A stretch of DNA of 64,000 bases from Glycine soja (taxonomy: Eukaryota > Streptophyta > Magnoliopsida > Fabales > Fabaceae). The number at the start of each line of letters is the position of its first letter. Position 1 is the first letter of the stretch. Positions 46,608 to 57,169 of this stretch are shown here, piece after piece. Where the stretch lies: positions 26,968,163 through 27,032,162 of the forward strand of contig NC_041006.1 of NCBI RefSeq assembly GCF_004193775.1, written 5' to 3'. The notes under the pieces were generated by a model that saw only the letters and a list, made by a program, of their open reading frames with translations, was not told where the DNA came from and did not search any database. A program made the position numbers and the translations under genes.

Positions 46608-46620
46608 GCTCTTGATACCA
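46608..46620 (-). other. Primer-binding site of element C
   Basis: Minus strand TGGTATCAAGAGC, an initiator-Met-tRNA type site with one extra A compared with TGGTATCAGAGC. Element F has the same variant. Confidence 0.8.
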
Positions 46621-46622
46621 CA

Positions 46623-47572
46623 TTATGTAAGCTCTCCATTGGAGCTTGTAGGCCTAGGATCTTCTTCATCAATGGATACCTTTGCTTCATGGAAGATGAA
46701 TGGCAGCGGAATGGAGAAGTAAGAGAGAGAGGAGACGCCACTTCAAGGAGAAGATGAGTCTAGAAGAAGCTCACCACCATAGGAGGTCATGGATAAGAGC
46801 TTGGAGGAAGAAGGAGAGGGAGAGAAGAGCACGAAATTTTGTGCTCTGAAAGAGCTCTGAAATCTTAAGTTAATATTCAAATGATCAAAGTTTTAAAAAA
46901 TGCAGACCTCTATTTATAGCCTAAGTGTCACACAAAATTGGAGGGAAATTCAAATTTCACTTGAATTTGAAATTGAATTTGTGGAGCCAAACTTTGGAGC
47001 CAAAATTTCACTAATTATGATTAGTGAATTTTAGTTATGGGGTGAGCCAATATCAATTCCAAGATTCTCCACTAAGTGTGCTTAGGTGTCATGAGGCATG
47101 AAAAGCATGAAGGGCATGCACAAAGTGTGACTATATGATGTGGCAATGGGGTGTAGTAAACAAATGCTCACCTCCCCCTCTAAAATTTAATTGGATTGGG
47201 CTTCTACCAATTCAATTAAATTTATTTCCAACCACACACATCAAATATCCACTTAGTGCATGGGAAATTACAAAACTACCCCTAATACAAAAACTAGTCT
47301 AGGTGCCCTAAAATACAAGGGCTGAAAAAATCCTATATTTCTAGGGTACCCTACCTACAATATGGAGCCCTAAATACAAGGACCAAATATAATGACATCC
47401 TAGTCTAATATGTACAAAGATAATTGGACCCAACCTTGGCCCATGGGCTCAGAAATCTACCCTGAGGTTCATGAGAACCCTAGGGCCTTCTTCAGCAGCT
47501 CTAGCCCAATCTTCTTGGAGCCTCTTGCTCATGGTTCTAGTGACTGGTCCCTTCCTAGGGAGGATTGCATCA
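46623..47572 (-). mobile_element. 5' LTR of element C
   Basis: 950 bp. Compared with the 3' LTR it has short deletions (near 46905, where CACACATGAC is missing, and near 47045) and the LTR end next to the PBS is mutated (CATAA instead of CATCA). TATTTATA at 46911-46918 is the minus-strand TATA box. The U3 start encodes the same integrase tail as the 3' LTR. Confidence 0.93.
46911..46918 (-). promoter_or_regulatory. TATA box of the element C 5' LTR
   Basis: Minus strand TATAAATA followed by GAGGTC, same position as in F and M. Confidence 0.6.
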
Positions 47573-47577
47573 CAAGG

Positions 47578-47757
47578 GCTAGAAAATGTCCCCAAAATGA
47601 CCATTTTTCCCCTCTTTTGAATATCTTGCACATTTCCTTCCGAAATGTCGCAAAACCCTATGGAATGCACGACAATTGGTGTTAAGCAGCTCAGTTCAGC
47701 TGGAAAGAATCCAAATGTTTGCAAATGATCATCCTCAGAAGAAATTAGGGTATGACA
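47578..47757 (-). mobile_element. 5' LTR of element A, second part
   Basis: Resumes after element C with GCTAGAAAATGTCC and ends TATGACA, matching 5614-5796 of the 3' LTR, followed by AATAA. Confidence 0.9.
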
Positions 47758-47762
47758 AATAA

Positions 47763-48480
47763 CATCGAGGTATTTATTGAAATAAAAAAAGGTATCGGAG
47801 GTATGGCTACATCACAATCCTAAACCAAAAAGGGACTAGCTGCTCATTGTCATGAAAAAGCTAGAAATCATAAAGGAAGACATGAAAACAACATAAGGGG
47901 GAGCAATCTTTACAATAAATGACCCGTGTTGCGATATCCACGCTCCTTTGTAACCACAGGTGCTCTAGTGCCCTTCTCCCTTAAAAATCCCAAAATCGTG
48001 CTTCAAAGGAAAAAGATGGGGATTCTATTTTAAACCCCACTATTTATAAGACAAATTTTAAGTGACTGAAGCATCCCGTGAATCGCAGCCATGGTGAACT
48101 TCTCACGAGATCCCATGCATGGCAATGGTAAAGGGAGTATGACCATCCTCTGAAAAATTCATAAAAATCAAGTCTTCATTATAGTTAACCCAGTATGGCC
48201 ATGGTGATGACCACGAACACAGTCAACTCATAATGGCCATGGTGATGACAACAGCCTTGGTCAAGTCAGTATAACCATGGTTAGGTGCCAACATCTCCTT
48301 TTGAGCCAAAATATTCAATTTCTGACTCTTTTTCCACTCTTTAGCTCCTAAGTACCTGTATTGCATAAACTAGCACCTAAACATGAGTTTGGCATATAAA
48401 ATATACCAAGAATGCATGATTATGGCATAAAAACTCATGAAAAAACAAGGTCAAATATTAGTCAATCTTTACCCAAGACA
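47763..48480 (-). mobile_element. 5' LTR of element K, 5' part (U3 side)
   Basis: Non-coding. It contains three imperfect copies of TATGGCCATGGTGATGACC (near 48194, 48233, 48270) and a region around 48350-48480 (TTGGCATATAAAATATACC; ACCCAAGACA at the end) that I recognise as the start of Athila-type LTRs on the minus strand. The outer end at 48480 is inferred from the TGTCTTGGGT terminus and is less certain than the inner one. Confidence 0.55.
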
Positions 48481-49340
48481 ATTATTATGCATAAAGCCAG
48501 TTGCTCAACCAAAGGAATGTTATTGCCTAAGATGTTTTCAGCTTCTCTTATTGTAATAATACATGAAGATAGATTAAATTCATATTTGTAGATGGACTAG
48601 CCATTTGATAACATACATCACCTAGTAGCATTTGAGATACTTTGTAAATAAGAAATAAAAAATAAATATTACATACTAGATATGTTTAATTTGATATTAG
48701 ATTTAAACAACATTCTCTCAAAAATTAACACTTGAAGAGTCGATTCACAAACCTCAAAGTAACACACAGAGGTCAATTGTAAAGGCTAAAATTTCAGTCC
48801 AGATTCATGTCTTATAATAGTGGTTACAAACCACCAACGTTGTGCTTGCAAAAATACACGTAACATGAGGTAGGTTACTTATTTACTAATGGGAGAGACT
48901 GTTAGTTCATTGGTTTACATGATTTCACTCTTTGTAATTGAAACATATGACACCAAAATCATCAGGTTTAAGCAATAATTCCACAATATTTTGGAGCATC
49001 TTATGGTTTTCCAAGGTATGGTATAGACAAAAGGAGACACATATAACTACAAACAAGTTGTCCATTTACACACACCTTAGTTACACCTAATTTAGGTGCT
49101 ACAAAAGAGGTAACAATGTTTCCATCACTATATTATTCAACAATTTGATTTGGCTGGCAATGTAACTCTACCAAGTTCAAAAGCAACATCCTAATAATGC
49201 CAAAAAATATAGTTCGATTAAGGTTGAATTTAATTGAGAACATTAATAATTCTTCAATCATCTACAAGATTCCATATATGGAGACAAACACAACGATATT
49301 GACAAGTTTCAAGACACACATTTGGCTCCATCATGTGCCT
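48481..49340. other. Unassigned AT-rich DNA
   Basis: I see no open frame, no LTR ends and no repeats here. It may be ancient host DNA or an unrecognised repeat. Confidence 0.5.
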
Positions 49341-49765
49341 CGACATGCCATATAGACCAACTTGTAAGACTTAATGTCTCATGTGAAAGGCATGTGACTT
49401 ATCAAGGACTTATAAATAAATAATTAATAATTACATACTAAATTATAAGTGGAGTAGTTTCTAGAGATAACTACTATTTGATAGGAGTAGTGGTTTAAAA
49501 AACATTAGTACCCACTAACTTGAAATTTGGTTCCCTTCCTAACATTAAAGTATTGTTTCAATCCTAGTCATCACAAAAGAGAGAGAATAGAAAGAAGAGT
49601 CAAGGAAGTGAAATCTTGTTTCGTTCCTCTCTCAAGGAAATCAAAGCACGACAAAGATTTTGTGGAGAAATATACACTCTCTTTTATTAATTATGAAAAT
49701 CATTGATTTCAAGATCCTATTTGGTTTTTTGTTATTGTGATTGTTAAAAAACCATAAAACTTACA
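49341..49765 (+). mobile_element. Probable 5' LTR of Copia element H
   Basis: The segment ends AAACTTACA immediately before a Met-tRNA PBS, and contains TTATAAATAAATAATT near 49415 as a possible TATA region. The left boundary is a guess since no TG terminus with a duplicated flank could be fixed. Confidence 0.4.
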
Positions 49766-49767
49766 TG

Positions 49768-49779
49768 TGGTATCAGAGC
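49768..49779 (+). other. Primer-binding site of element H
   Basis: TGGTATCAGAGC, the standard Copia site matching initiator Met tRNA. Confidence 0.8.
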
Positions 49780-50985
49780 ATGTGTTGTGAAATTTATTAT
49801 TCTTCATTAATGATTTTTTCCCCGAATTACATGAACCTTAATTTTAACATTAATAATTATCGATTTTGTTTCCGCTGCACGTATGTATGAATTATTCCAT
49901 TGCATATTGAAATTATGTTCTAGTCAGAATTTTTGTATCGAAAAAAGGCTATCAATTGAATTGACTTTTAAATTGTCAAATTCGTGATTCACGTTCACAC
50001 ATATATGGTATTTTCTTGAAATTGAATACCTTTGTGGGACATTTGCTGCATCTTTTTTTTTACATATAATAATGAATGGAAAGCAATTTGCTTTGACATT
50101 ATAGTAAAGAATGAAAAGTAATTTGCTTGAATGAATATACAGTAAGTGAATTCCTTGAATTTTATATCATGTAACAAAGCTTTCAAGTAAAAGGCTTTTG
50201 TAAATTATTTTGAATACCTAGGGTACCCTTTTCTTAAAAAAATAAGAATAGCTTGAGTGCCTATGCATGAGTGTGAATGAAAGTCATATGGTTTAATTGT
50301 TTTCAATTTCTTTTATTGCATGGTACTCAAATGTGACTAAAAAAGATGAATTTTATTAAGGCAAATGCCATATGATTGGTTATGGCTAGAATGTTATAAG
50401 CAAGAATAACTATGAAACTATGAATTGTTGATAGCAATAAATATGTGCAGGCCATGTTTTTTCGGAATTAAATATATGATAGATTTGTTAGTCACCAAAG
50501 TGGCCAAATCTTTATGTTTATTTAATTCTAAATTAATGAATATTTTCTTCAATTACCTATATAAAAAATGGATGTTGAAATATATAATTATTGGTTTATA
50601 GGTATATTGAAATTCATTATTATAAGGCATTTATGGATCGCCCAAAGATTGATTAGTTGTCCTTATAATTAATGAATATAATTGTAGGTGATTTGTTGTA
50701 CCGTTAGTTTTATTTATATATCCAAATGTGGTAGATGATTCTAGTTGGTGCATATTTAATTGCCAAATAATGTTAAAATTTTATTAGCATCATTATGTTG
50801 TATGGTGTGTGTTGGAGTATAACCCAAAGGAAAGCATCAATATGTATTAAATATTTTTTATATTATATGTGTAGCATGTACTTTATGTCTCCAAAAAATT
50901 ATGTGAAATTTTATAGTTCTCAATTACTCAATTCTCATGTATCATCTGTGTCAATTTAATAGGCTTAACTTCTCTAACTAGAATG
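49780..50985. other. Leader or decayed region of element H
   Basis: 1.2 kb of AT-rich DNA with no coding signal. Confidence 0.5.
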
Positions 50986-51660
50986 AGTGAGTCCAATTTC
51001 ACTTTAGTGTTTTGGATCTTGATCTCGTTATTTTGGAAGAGAAGTATGTTGCTATTACTAATTCTAGTTGCAATGAAGATAAAAACTCATTATAAAGTTT
51101 AGAAAAGATTTAATAGACTTAGCCTAATGTTCATGAAAATGGATGTTGTAGACAACATTAAGACAACTTTCCCTAAGATTGAAAGTGCTAAAGAATTTAT
51201 CGGATTAGTAAGAGAGATCTCCTAAATAATTAATAAGTCTCTAGCTAGCACATTAATGAGTATGTTGACTACCATGAAGTTTGATGGTTCACATGTTATA
51301 CATGAGCACATCATTGAGATGATAAACATTGCAACAAGGCTTAAGATCTTAGGAATGGTGGTGAGTGGGAACTTTCTTGTGCAGTTTATTCTTAACTCAT
51401 TACTGTCTGAGTATGACCCATTTTAAATGATCTATAATATCATGAAAGACAAATGAAATATGTATGAATTGCGTAATATGTTAGTTTAGGAGGAAATAAG
51501 GCTTAATAACCAAGAAGGTCACCTAGTCCATTATGTAAGTCACCAAGGGAATCAATGAGCTAGAAAAAAATTTATGAAGAAACATGATAATGGCATAGGG
51601 CCATTGAAGTTTAATGAGGCATTTGTGAAAATCCAAAAGAAAACATAAGGCTTGTTTTAA
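50986..51660 (+). pseudogene. Copia gag of element H
   Basis: Broken plus-strand gag of the UBN2 type. Recognisable stretches are a DLALLLEEKYVAIT-like piece near 51015, SLASTLMSMLTTMKFDG near 51240, IHEHIIEMINIATRL near 51300 and NFLVQFILNSLLSEYDPF near 51370. Several TAA/TAG codons interrupt. The CCHC knuckle is not preserved. Confidence 0.7.
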
Positions 51661-51699
51661 AATAAAGGAGGACTTAATGCTCATGTATGTTTCGAATCA

Positions 51700-52960
51700 A
51701 ATTTAATTGAAGTTCCGCATAACACATGGTGGATTGATTCTGCATGTACGAATCATGGTTCTAATACGATACAGGGATTTTTTACAATCCAAACTATATA
51801 CTTGAATGAAAAGTTTGACTTCATGAGGAATGTAGTGGAAGCTTTAGTGGAAGTATTCATGACTTATCATTTAATCATTGACACTATACATCACTTAGAT
51901 TTATTGGAAACTTTTTGTGTGCCTAGTTTTTCTAGTAATTTAGTTTCATTATCTAAACTTGATTTTACTGGATACTTTTTTAATCTGGATGGTTTGTATG
52001 TTGAAATTATTTTGACTTTGTGTCATAATGTTGGCACTAAACGTAGTTTAGTGAAAGAACGCTCTACTTTCTTGTAGAATAAACGTTATGGCAAAATTTC
52101 TAGAGAAAGAATGAAAATATTAATAAAGAACGAAATCTTTCCAAATCTAGGTTTTACTAATCCAAATATTTGTGTGGATTGTAGTAAAGAAAAACAAACA
52201 AAACACACAAACAAAGGCGCTACAAAAAGCACTTAACTCCTTGAAATTGTGCACATTGAAATTTGTGGGTCTTTTGATGTTAATTCTTTTAGAAAGGAAA
52301 GGTATTTTATCACCTTCATTGATGATTATTCATGTTATGGTTATCTCTACTTATGCATGAGAAATTTCAAGTAATGGATGCCTTGGAAATTTATTTGAAC
52401 AAAGTAGAAAGACAATTAGATCGAAAGGTCAAAGTTGTCAGGTCTGGCAAATGTGATGAGTATTACGAAAGGTATGATGAAACTGGGCAACATCTAGATC
52501 CATTCACTAAACTCCTTCAACAAGTGTGATTTCTATGCAATACACAATTCCAAGTACACTATAACAAATGGTGTATCAGAAAGGCATAACAAAATGTTAA
52601 TGGATATGATTAGGAGTATGTTGAGTAACTCTAATTTACTTGTATCATTGTCGATGTATGTATTGAAATTTGTCATGTATATGTTGAATAAAGTTCCTAG
52701 TAAGGTAGTTCTGAAGACATATTTTGAACTGTGGACTAATAGGACACCTAACGTGAGGCACCTATATGTTGGGGTTGCTAGGCAAAAATAAGGATTTATA
52801 ATCCAGAAGAGATTGGAAGCAAGAATAATCAGTGGATATTTCATTGATTATCGAGAAAATTTCAAGGGATATATGTTTTACTATCCTAATATGAAAATGC
52901 AAGGTTCAATGACGAATCAATGGGAGTACAATTCCACAGAATGTGGAAATTAAAGTTAAA
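51700..52960 (+). pseudogene. Copia protease and integrase of element H
   Basis: Protease begins with WWIDSACTNH (51727-51756), where DSA replaces the usual DSG or DTG. A 91-residue open frame (51802-52077) covers the rest. Integrase follows with a decayed HHCC region (CVDCSKEKQTKH near 52175), the first acidic residue in FITFIDDYS (near 52310) and the Glu-containing NGVSERHNKML (near 52567-52600). Frame changes near 52235, 52365 and 52530 and a stop after VGVARQK (52790) inactivate it. Order gag-protease-integrase-RT is diagnostic of Copia. Confidence 0.8.
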
Positions 52961-53199
52961 GTGCAAGTCCCTTCGACTTGTGCCTCTAGCACTAAAGTGA
53001 GTGTTGCTCTAGATGTTGTTCCAAAAAAAATGAAGAAGAGCAACACAATAATGAGCCCATGATTAAGAATGAACCTATTATAGACGAACTACAAAAAGTA
53101 GGATTAAGAAGGTCTTAAAGAGAAAGAATGCCAGCTATTTTAAATGACTATGTGGTATATCTACATTAGTCAAAAACTGACTGAAGTATTAATGATAAT

Positions 53200-53884
53200 G
53201 ATCCATTTTGATTTTCATAAGTTGTAAATAGTGATAATTATGGAAAGTGGTTAGATGCTATGGAAGAAGAGTTAAAGTCTATGGAACAAAATGGTGTTTG
53301 AGATCTTGTAGAATTACTAGATGGTTAAGAGAGTCGAATATAAGTGGGTCTTTAAAACTAAATGTGACGCTTATGGCAACCTTGAATGTTACAAGGCTAG
53401 ACTTGTTGTTAAGGGTTTTAGTTGGAAAATGAAAATTATTATAGAGACATTTTCACCAGTCTCACTAAAGGATTTCTTTAGGATTATCATGGCACTAATA
53501 ACCCATTAAGACTTGGAGCTACATTAGATAGATGTGAAAACTACCTTTCTTAATGGAGATTTAGAGGAGAATATTTACATGGATCAACCAATGGGTTTCT
53601 CAGTTGAAAGAAAGGAACGCATGGTGTGCAAACTAAAGAAATCAATATACAGACTTAAGCAAGTTTCCTGGTAGTGGTATTTGAAGTTAAATGATACCAT
53701 TTTTCCTTTTGATTTAAGGAAAACACTATTGATCGGGGTATATATATCTGAAAATTAGTGGGAGTAAGGTTATATTTTTGATTCAGTATGTTGATGATAT
53801 CTTGCTTACAATTAATGATCTTGGTCTTCTTTATGAAAATAAGAAGTTTTTCTCAAGTTAGTTTGAAATAAAGGAAATAAGTGA
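53200..53884 (+). pseudogene. Copia reverse transcriptase of element H, first part
   Basis: Starts around WLDAMEEELKSMEQNGV (53250). Further on are [20 protein letters not shown] (53530-53590), [12 protein letters not shown] (53625-53660) and the catalytic YVDDILL (53787-53807). Many stops and shifts. It is cut at 53884 by solo LTR I and continues as 60161 onwards. Confidence 0.85.
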
Positions 53885-54290
53885 TGTTGAACAAGTGGCC
53901 TCAATAACTTAAGAGGGGGGTGAATTAAGTTTCAAAATTTCCCACTAATAAACTTTTAACCCCCTTCTAAATAACAGGCTCATAATGCAGAAGAAGAAGT
54001 TGCAATCAATTTAATAATGTTTTTAAACATGCAAGACAAAATTGATTGCAATTACATAAATGAGATTAAGGAAGAGAGAAATGAAAACTCGATTTATACT
54101 GATTCGGCCACTTCCCGTGCCTACGTCCAGTCCTCAAACAACCCACTTGAGATTTTCCACTATCTTTGTAAAAATCCTTTTTACAACTTCTGAACACCCA
54201 AGGAATCTCTTTCCCTTGTGCTCAGGAAACTCACAATTCAAGAGACAACCAGTCCCTTGATTACAATTAACTTTCTGAGAAGAACAAAAA

Positions 54291-55263
54291 TGATGCAATC
54301 CTACCCCGCAAGGGCATTGGATAGAAGACTCCAAGTAGATGGGCTAGAGATGTAAGAGAAGGCCTTAGGATTCTCATGAGCCTTAGGGTAGATTTCGGGC
54401 CCATGGGCTAAGTATGAGCCCACTTATCTTTGTACATATTAGATTAAGGTTTCATCATTTTGGGCCTTGTATTTAGGGCTCCATACTGTAGGTAGGGTAC
54501 CCTAGAAATGTAGGATTTTTCAGCCCTTGTATTTTATGGCACCTAGACTAGTTTTTGTATTAGGGCTAGTTTTGTAATTTCATATGCATTAAGTGAATAT
54601 TTGATGTGTGTGTTGGAAAATAAATTTAATTGAATTGGGAGAAGCCCAATCCAATTAAATTTTAGAGGGGGAGGTGAGCATTTGCTTGCTACACCCCATT
54701 GCCACATCATATAGTCACGCTTTGTGCATGTCCTTCATGCTTTACATGCCTCATGACACCTAAGCACACTTAGTGGAGAATCTTGGACTTGATCTTGGAT
54801 TAGTGGGCTGAACCATAACTAAAATTCACTAATCATAATTAGTGAAATTTTGGCTCCAAAATTTGGCTCCACAAATTCAATTTTAAATTCAAGTGAAATT
54901 TGAATAGAAATTCAAATTTCCCTCCAATTTTGTGTGACACTTAGGCTATAAATAGAGGTCATGTGTGTGCATTTTTTTCAACTTTGATCATTTGAGAATT
55001 AAACTTCAAAGTTCAGACTTCTTTAGAGGCACTAAATTTCATGCTCCCTCTCTCCTTCTCCCTCCATTCTTCTTCTCCTACCTCCAAGCTCTTATCCATG
55101 ACTTCCTATGGTGGTGAGCTTCTTCTTGACTCATCTTCTCCTTGAAGTGGCGTCTCCAATCATCTTTCTTCCTTCTCATTCCACTGCCATTAAACTTCAA
55201 GAAGAAAAGGACTCCATTGATGAAGAAGATCCATGGCCTACAAGCTCTAATGGAGCTACATCA
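54291..55263 (+). mobile_element. 5' LTR of element F
   Basis: 973 bp, TGATGCAATCC...GAGCTACATCA. The first 130 bp resemble LTR L rather than C and M, whereas the remainder is closest to C and M. The integrase-tail reading frame found at the start of C and M is therefore not conserved here. Confidence 0.9.
54947..54954 (+). promoter_or_regulatory. TATA box of the element F 5' LTR
   Basis: TATAAATAGAGGTC, shared with C and M. Confidence 0.6.
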
Positions 55264-55265
55264 TG

Positions 55266-55278
55266 TGGTATCAAGAGC
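55266..55278 (+). other. Primer-binding site of element F
   Basis: TGGTATCAAGAGC, the same extra-A variant as in element C, two bases after the LTR. Confidence 0.8.
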
Positions 55279-57169
55279 ATCTTCATCTAGGTGATGTTCT
55301 TTTGCTTCCTCTATCTTTTTGTTCGGTCAATTCACTTTAATTTCGTGTTCTTCATCTTATTCTCCATGTATATCCTCCATTGTCTTGTTGTTTGGTGCTG
55401 TTTAGAGTAGATTCAAAAAAATAAACCAATTAAATCTTAGATCTACACTTGTTCTTGCATTCATATGGTTAAAATTTTATAGATCTACTTTTGAATCATG
55501 TTTTTGTGTTGATTTTAGGTTCTATCATTTTTCAGTCATAATATTTTTGTACTGAACCTTTAGATCTAAATTTTTTTCCAAAAATATTGGTTAGAAAAAA
55601 AAAACAAAAAAATCTAAGTGTAAATCACTTAATCCATGTTGTCTTAGAGTCATGTTTAGTCATAATAATTGTCACATTATGTTCTAAGTTTGTGTTGAAC
55701 TTTTATTTTGTTGATTGAACTCTAGATACATTTGTTCACGTATTCTTGTCATTCTTAGCCTATCTTTTGAATTTTGAGTCTAATTCATGCATGTTATTTA
55801 GTTCATAACATGTTCTAAATCAATTCCTAGAAGTAGTCTTGTTGTTGAACTTTTTTTTGTTTTCAAAGTTTCCTACATGATGCCTATGATGAAGTTGAGT
55901 TGTGGTGATGAGTTGTGGCTGGATTTGTGAATCAAAAAAGTCTTAAGCTATCTTGAATTGTGTTCTTCAAGATAATTGAGCATAAGCAAACACAAATTGT
56001 AACTATCCAAGCCTTAAGCAACATAAACACTACTCTTGATTTCTAGGTTGAAATCGCTGGTGCTGGCAGCTTGAACATACGAACTTGTATAAATTACTGG
56101 GAATTAGTCACTACGAATTTTGAGCTGATAGTTTTACTGAATTTTCTGGACATCTGGAACAAAATTAAAAAAATAGAACCAAGCGATTTGGATTAAAGGA
56201 AAAAATAATAAAAATCACACAAGTTGGCAGAAAAATCAGTGTCCAGGAAAAAAAAAGTGAAAGGAAAGTGTGCTTGTTGTTTTGGCTCGAAATTTGTTCT
56301 ATAATTGGTGCCTATTTTATACCAATCTTAGTTCTGAAATTTCAATTGAAAATTATTATGAAAACAAGTTCCAAAACTAGAGGTTTCTTGAGTCTTATTT
56401 TTTGTTTTTTTTTTACTCTACTCTAAAGCCATTCTAGGTTTCTCTTTGAGTCCTAGCTTGCTTTTTTGTGCTTCTCATTGCTTTAATTGTTTAATAATCC
56501 TTGAAAATTTGTCTTGTTAAAACTCTATTTGTCTAGCTTTCATTTCATTTTTTTGTCTTTGGTTATTGCTTGTCTCTTTGTTTCCTTGTTTGTGAGTTGT
56601 CATATAGGGAATTGGAAAGGAGGATTGGTGTCATCCCTTGAAGAATTTGAGTCAAGAAGCAAGGGAAAACCACCTTAAGAGCTATTGGACTAAAAAGCAC
56701 TCCAAATTGAGTGAATCACAAAAGAGAGAACAACCACCAAAATTGAGGACCTTTTTGTAATTTTGTAATTGGCAATTTACTTACTTTCATTGCTTTCAAA
56801 TTTTGTAACAAAAAGGCCTTTCATTGGAAGTAAATTGGGAGCCTCCAATAGGTCACCCTACTTCCATTTGTGTGTAATAATTTTAGTCAATTTTCCCTTA
56901 GGATTGTGAGAGTTTTGTTGGGAACCTTAAATGTGGTCATCCAAACACTCTTAGGATTCGCCTTGTTTACATTGCTTGCTTACTTTCATAACTTATTTCC
57001 TTTACCTTCCATTGTTAAACCGCCTAGATAGCTTGCCTTTTACCAATTAGTTTTTACCTTATCTTTCACACCTCTTTTAGTGTTTATTTTGGCTAGTTTC
57101 AACCATAGTTTCTTTTACCTTTTGTTTTCAAACCCCCAACAAGAAAGAACCACAACTTAGGAACCAACA
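55279..57169. other. 5' leader of element F
   Basis: Untranslated leader collinear with that of C (44705-46607). No gene. Confidence 0.8.

Larger units (their letters stand above)
39158..47572 (-). mobile_element. CRM-like chromovirus C, nearly complete
   Basis: 8,415 bp in minus orientation, duplication CAAGG (39153-39157 and 47573-47577), inserted in the 5' LTR of element A. Minus-strand order: 5' LTR (46623-47572), PBS (46608-46620), 1.9-kb leader, gag and protease (42969-44704), reverse transcriptase, RNase H and integrase (39998-43012), purine tract (40122-40134), 3' LTR (39158-40121). The RT/RNase H sequence and an integrase tail that continues into the 3' LTR point to the CRM lineage of centromere-associated chromoviruses. 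It is not autonomous: two frameshifts, two nonsense codons and a changed catalytic residue. Confidence 0.93.
4221..47757 (-). mobile_element. Tat/Ogre-like gag-only element A
   Basis: Minus-strand order is 5' LTR (37821-39157 plus 47578-47757), PBS (37801-37818), long leader, gag (34640-36420), spacer, tandem arrays, purine tract (5801-5813) and 3' LTR (4221-5796). LTR ends are TGTCATACCC...TTGCGACA, and the target duplication is AATAA on both sides (4216-4220, 47758-47762). Removing insertions B, C and D leaves about 10.0 kb. Nowhere in its own sequence do I find reverse transcriptase, RNase H or integrase motifs, so it appears non-autonomous: LTRs plus gag only. Gag-only Gypsy families (TR-GAG; SNRE in soybean) are known, but which family this belongs to needs a search. 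Confidence 0.88.
1..48480 (-). mobile_element. Athila-like Gypsy element K (outermost layer, left end outside window)
   Basis: This is the host element for everything up to 48.48 kb. Read on the minus strand it has an LTR (3819-4220 joined to 47763-48480 across inserted element A), a primer-binding-like site at 3792-3809 resembling the Asp-tRNA type used by Athila elements (TGGCGCC core degraded to TGGCACC), an AT-rich leader, then a gag region running off the left edge. The two halves of the LTR sit on either side of the AATAA duplication made by element A, which is the strongest evidence that they were once continuous. The 3' LTR is outside the window, so K's own target duplication cannot be tested. 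The lineage call rests on the PBS-like site and the gag core and is moderately sure. Confidence 0.6.

Noticed and set aside
39158..47572. Element C as a currently active autonomous retrotransposon
   Set aside because: Two frameshifts, two stops and the changed integrase residue, plus diverged LTRs with indels.
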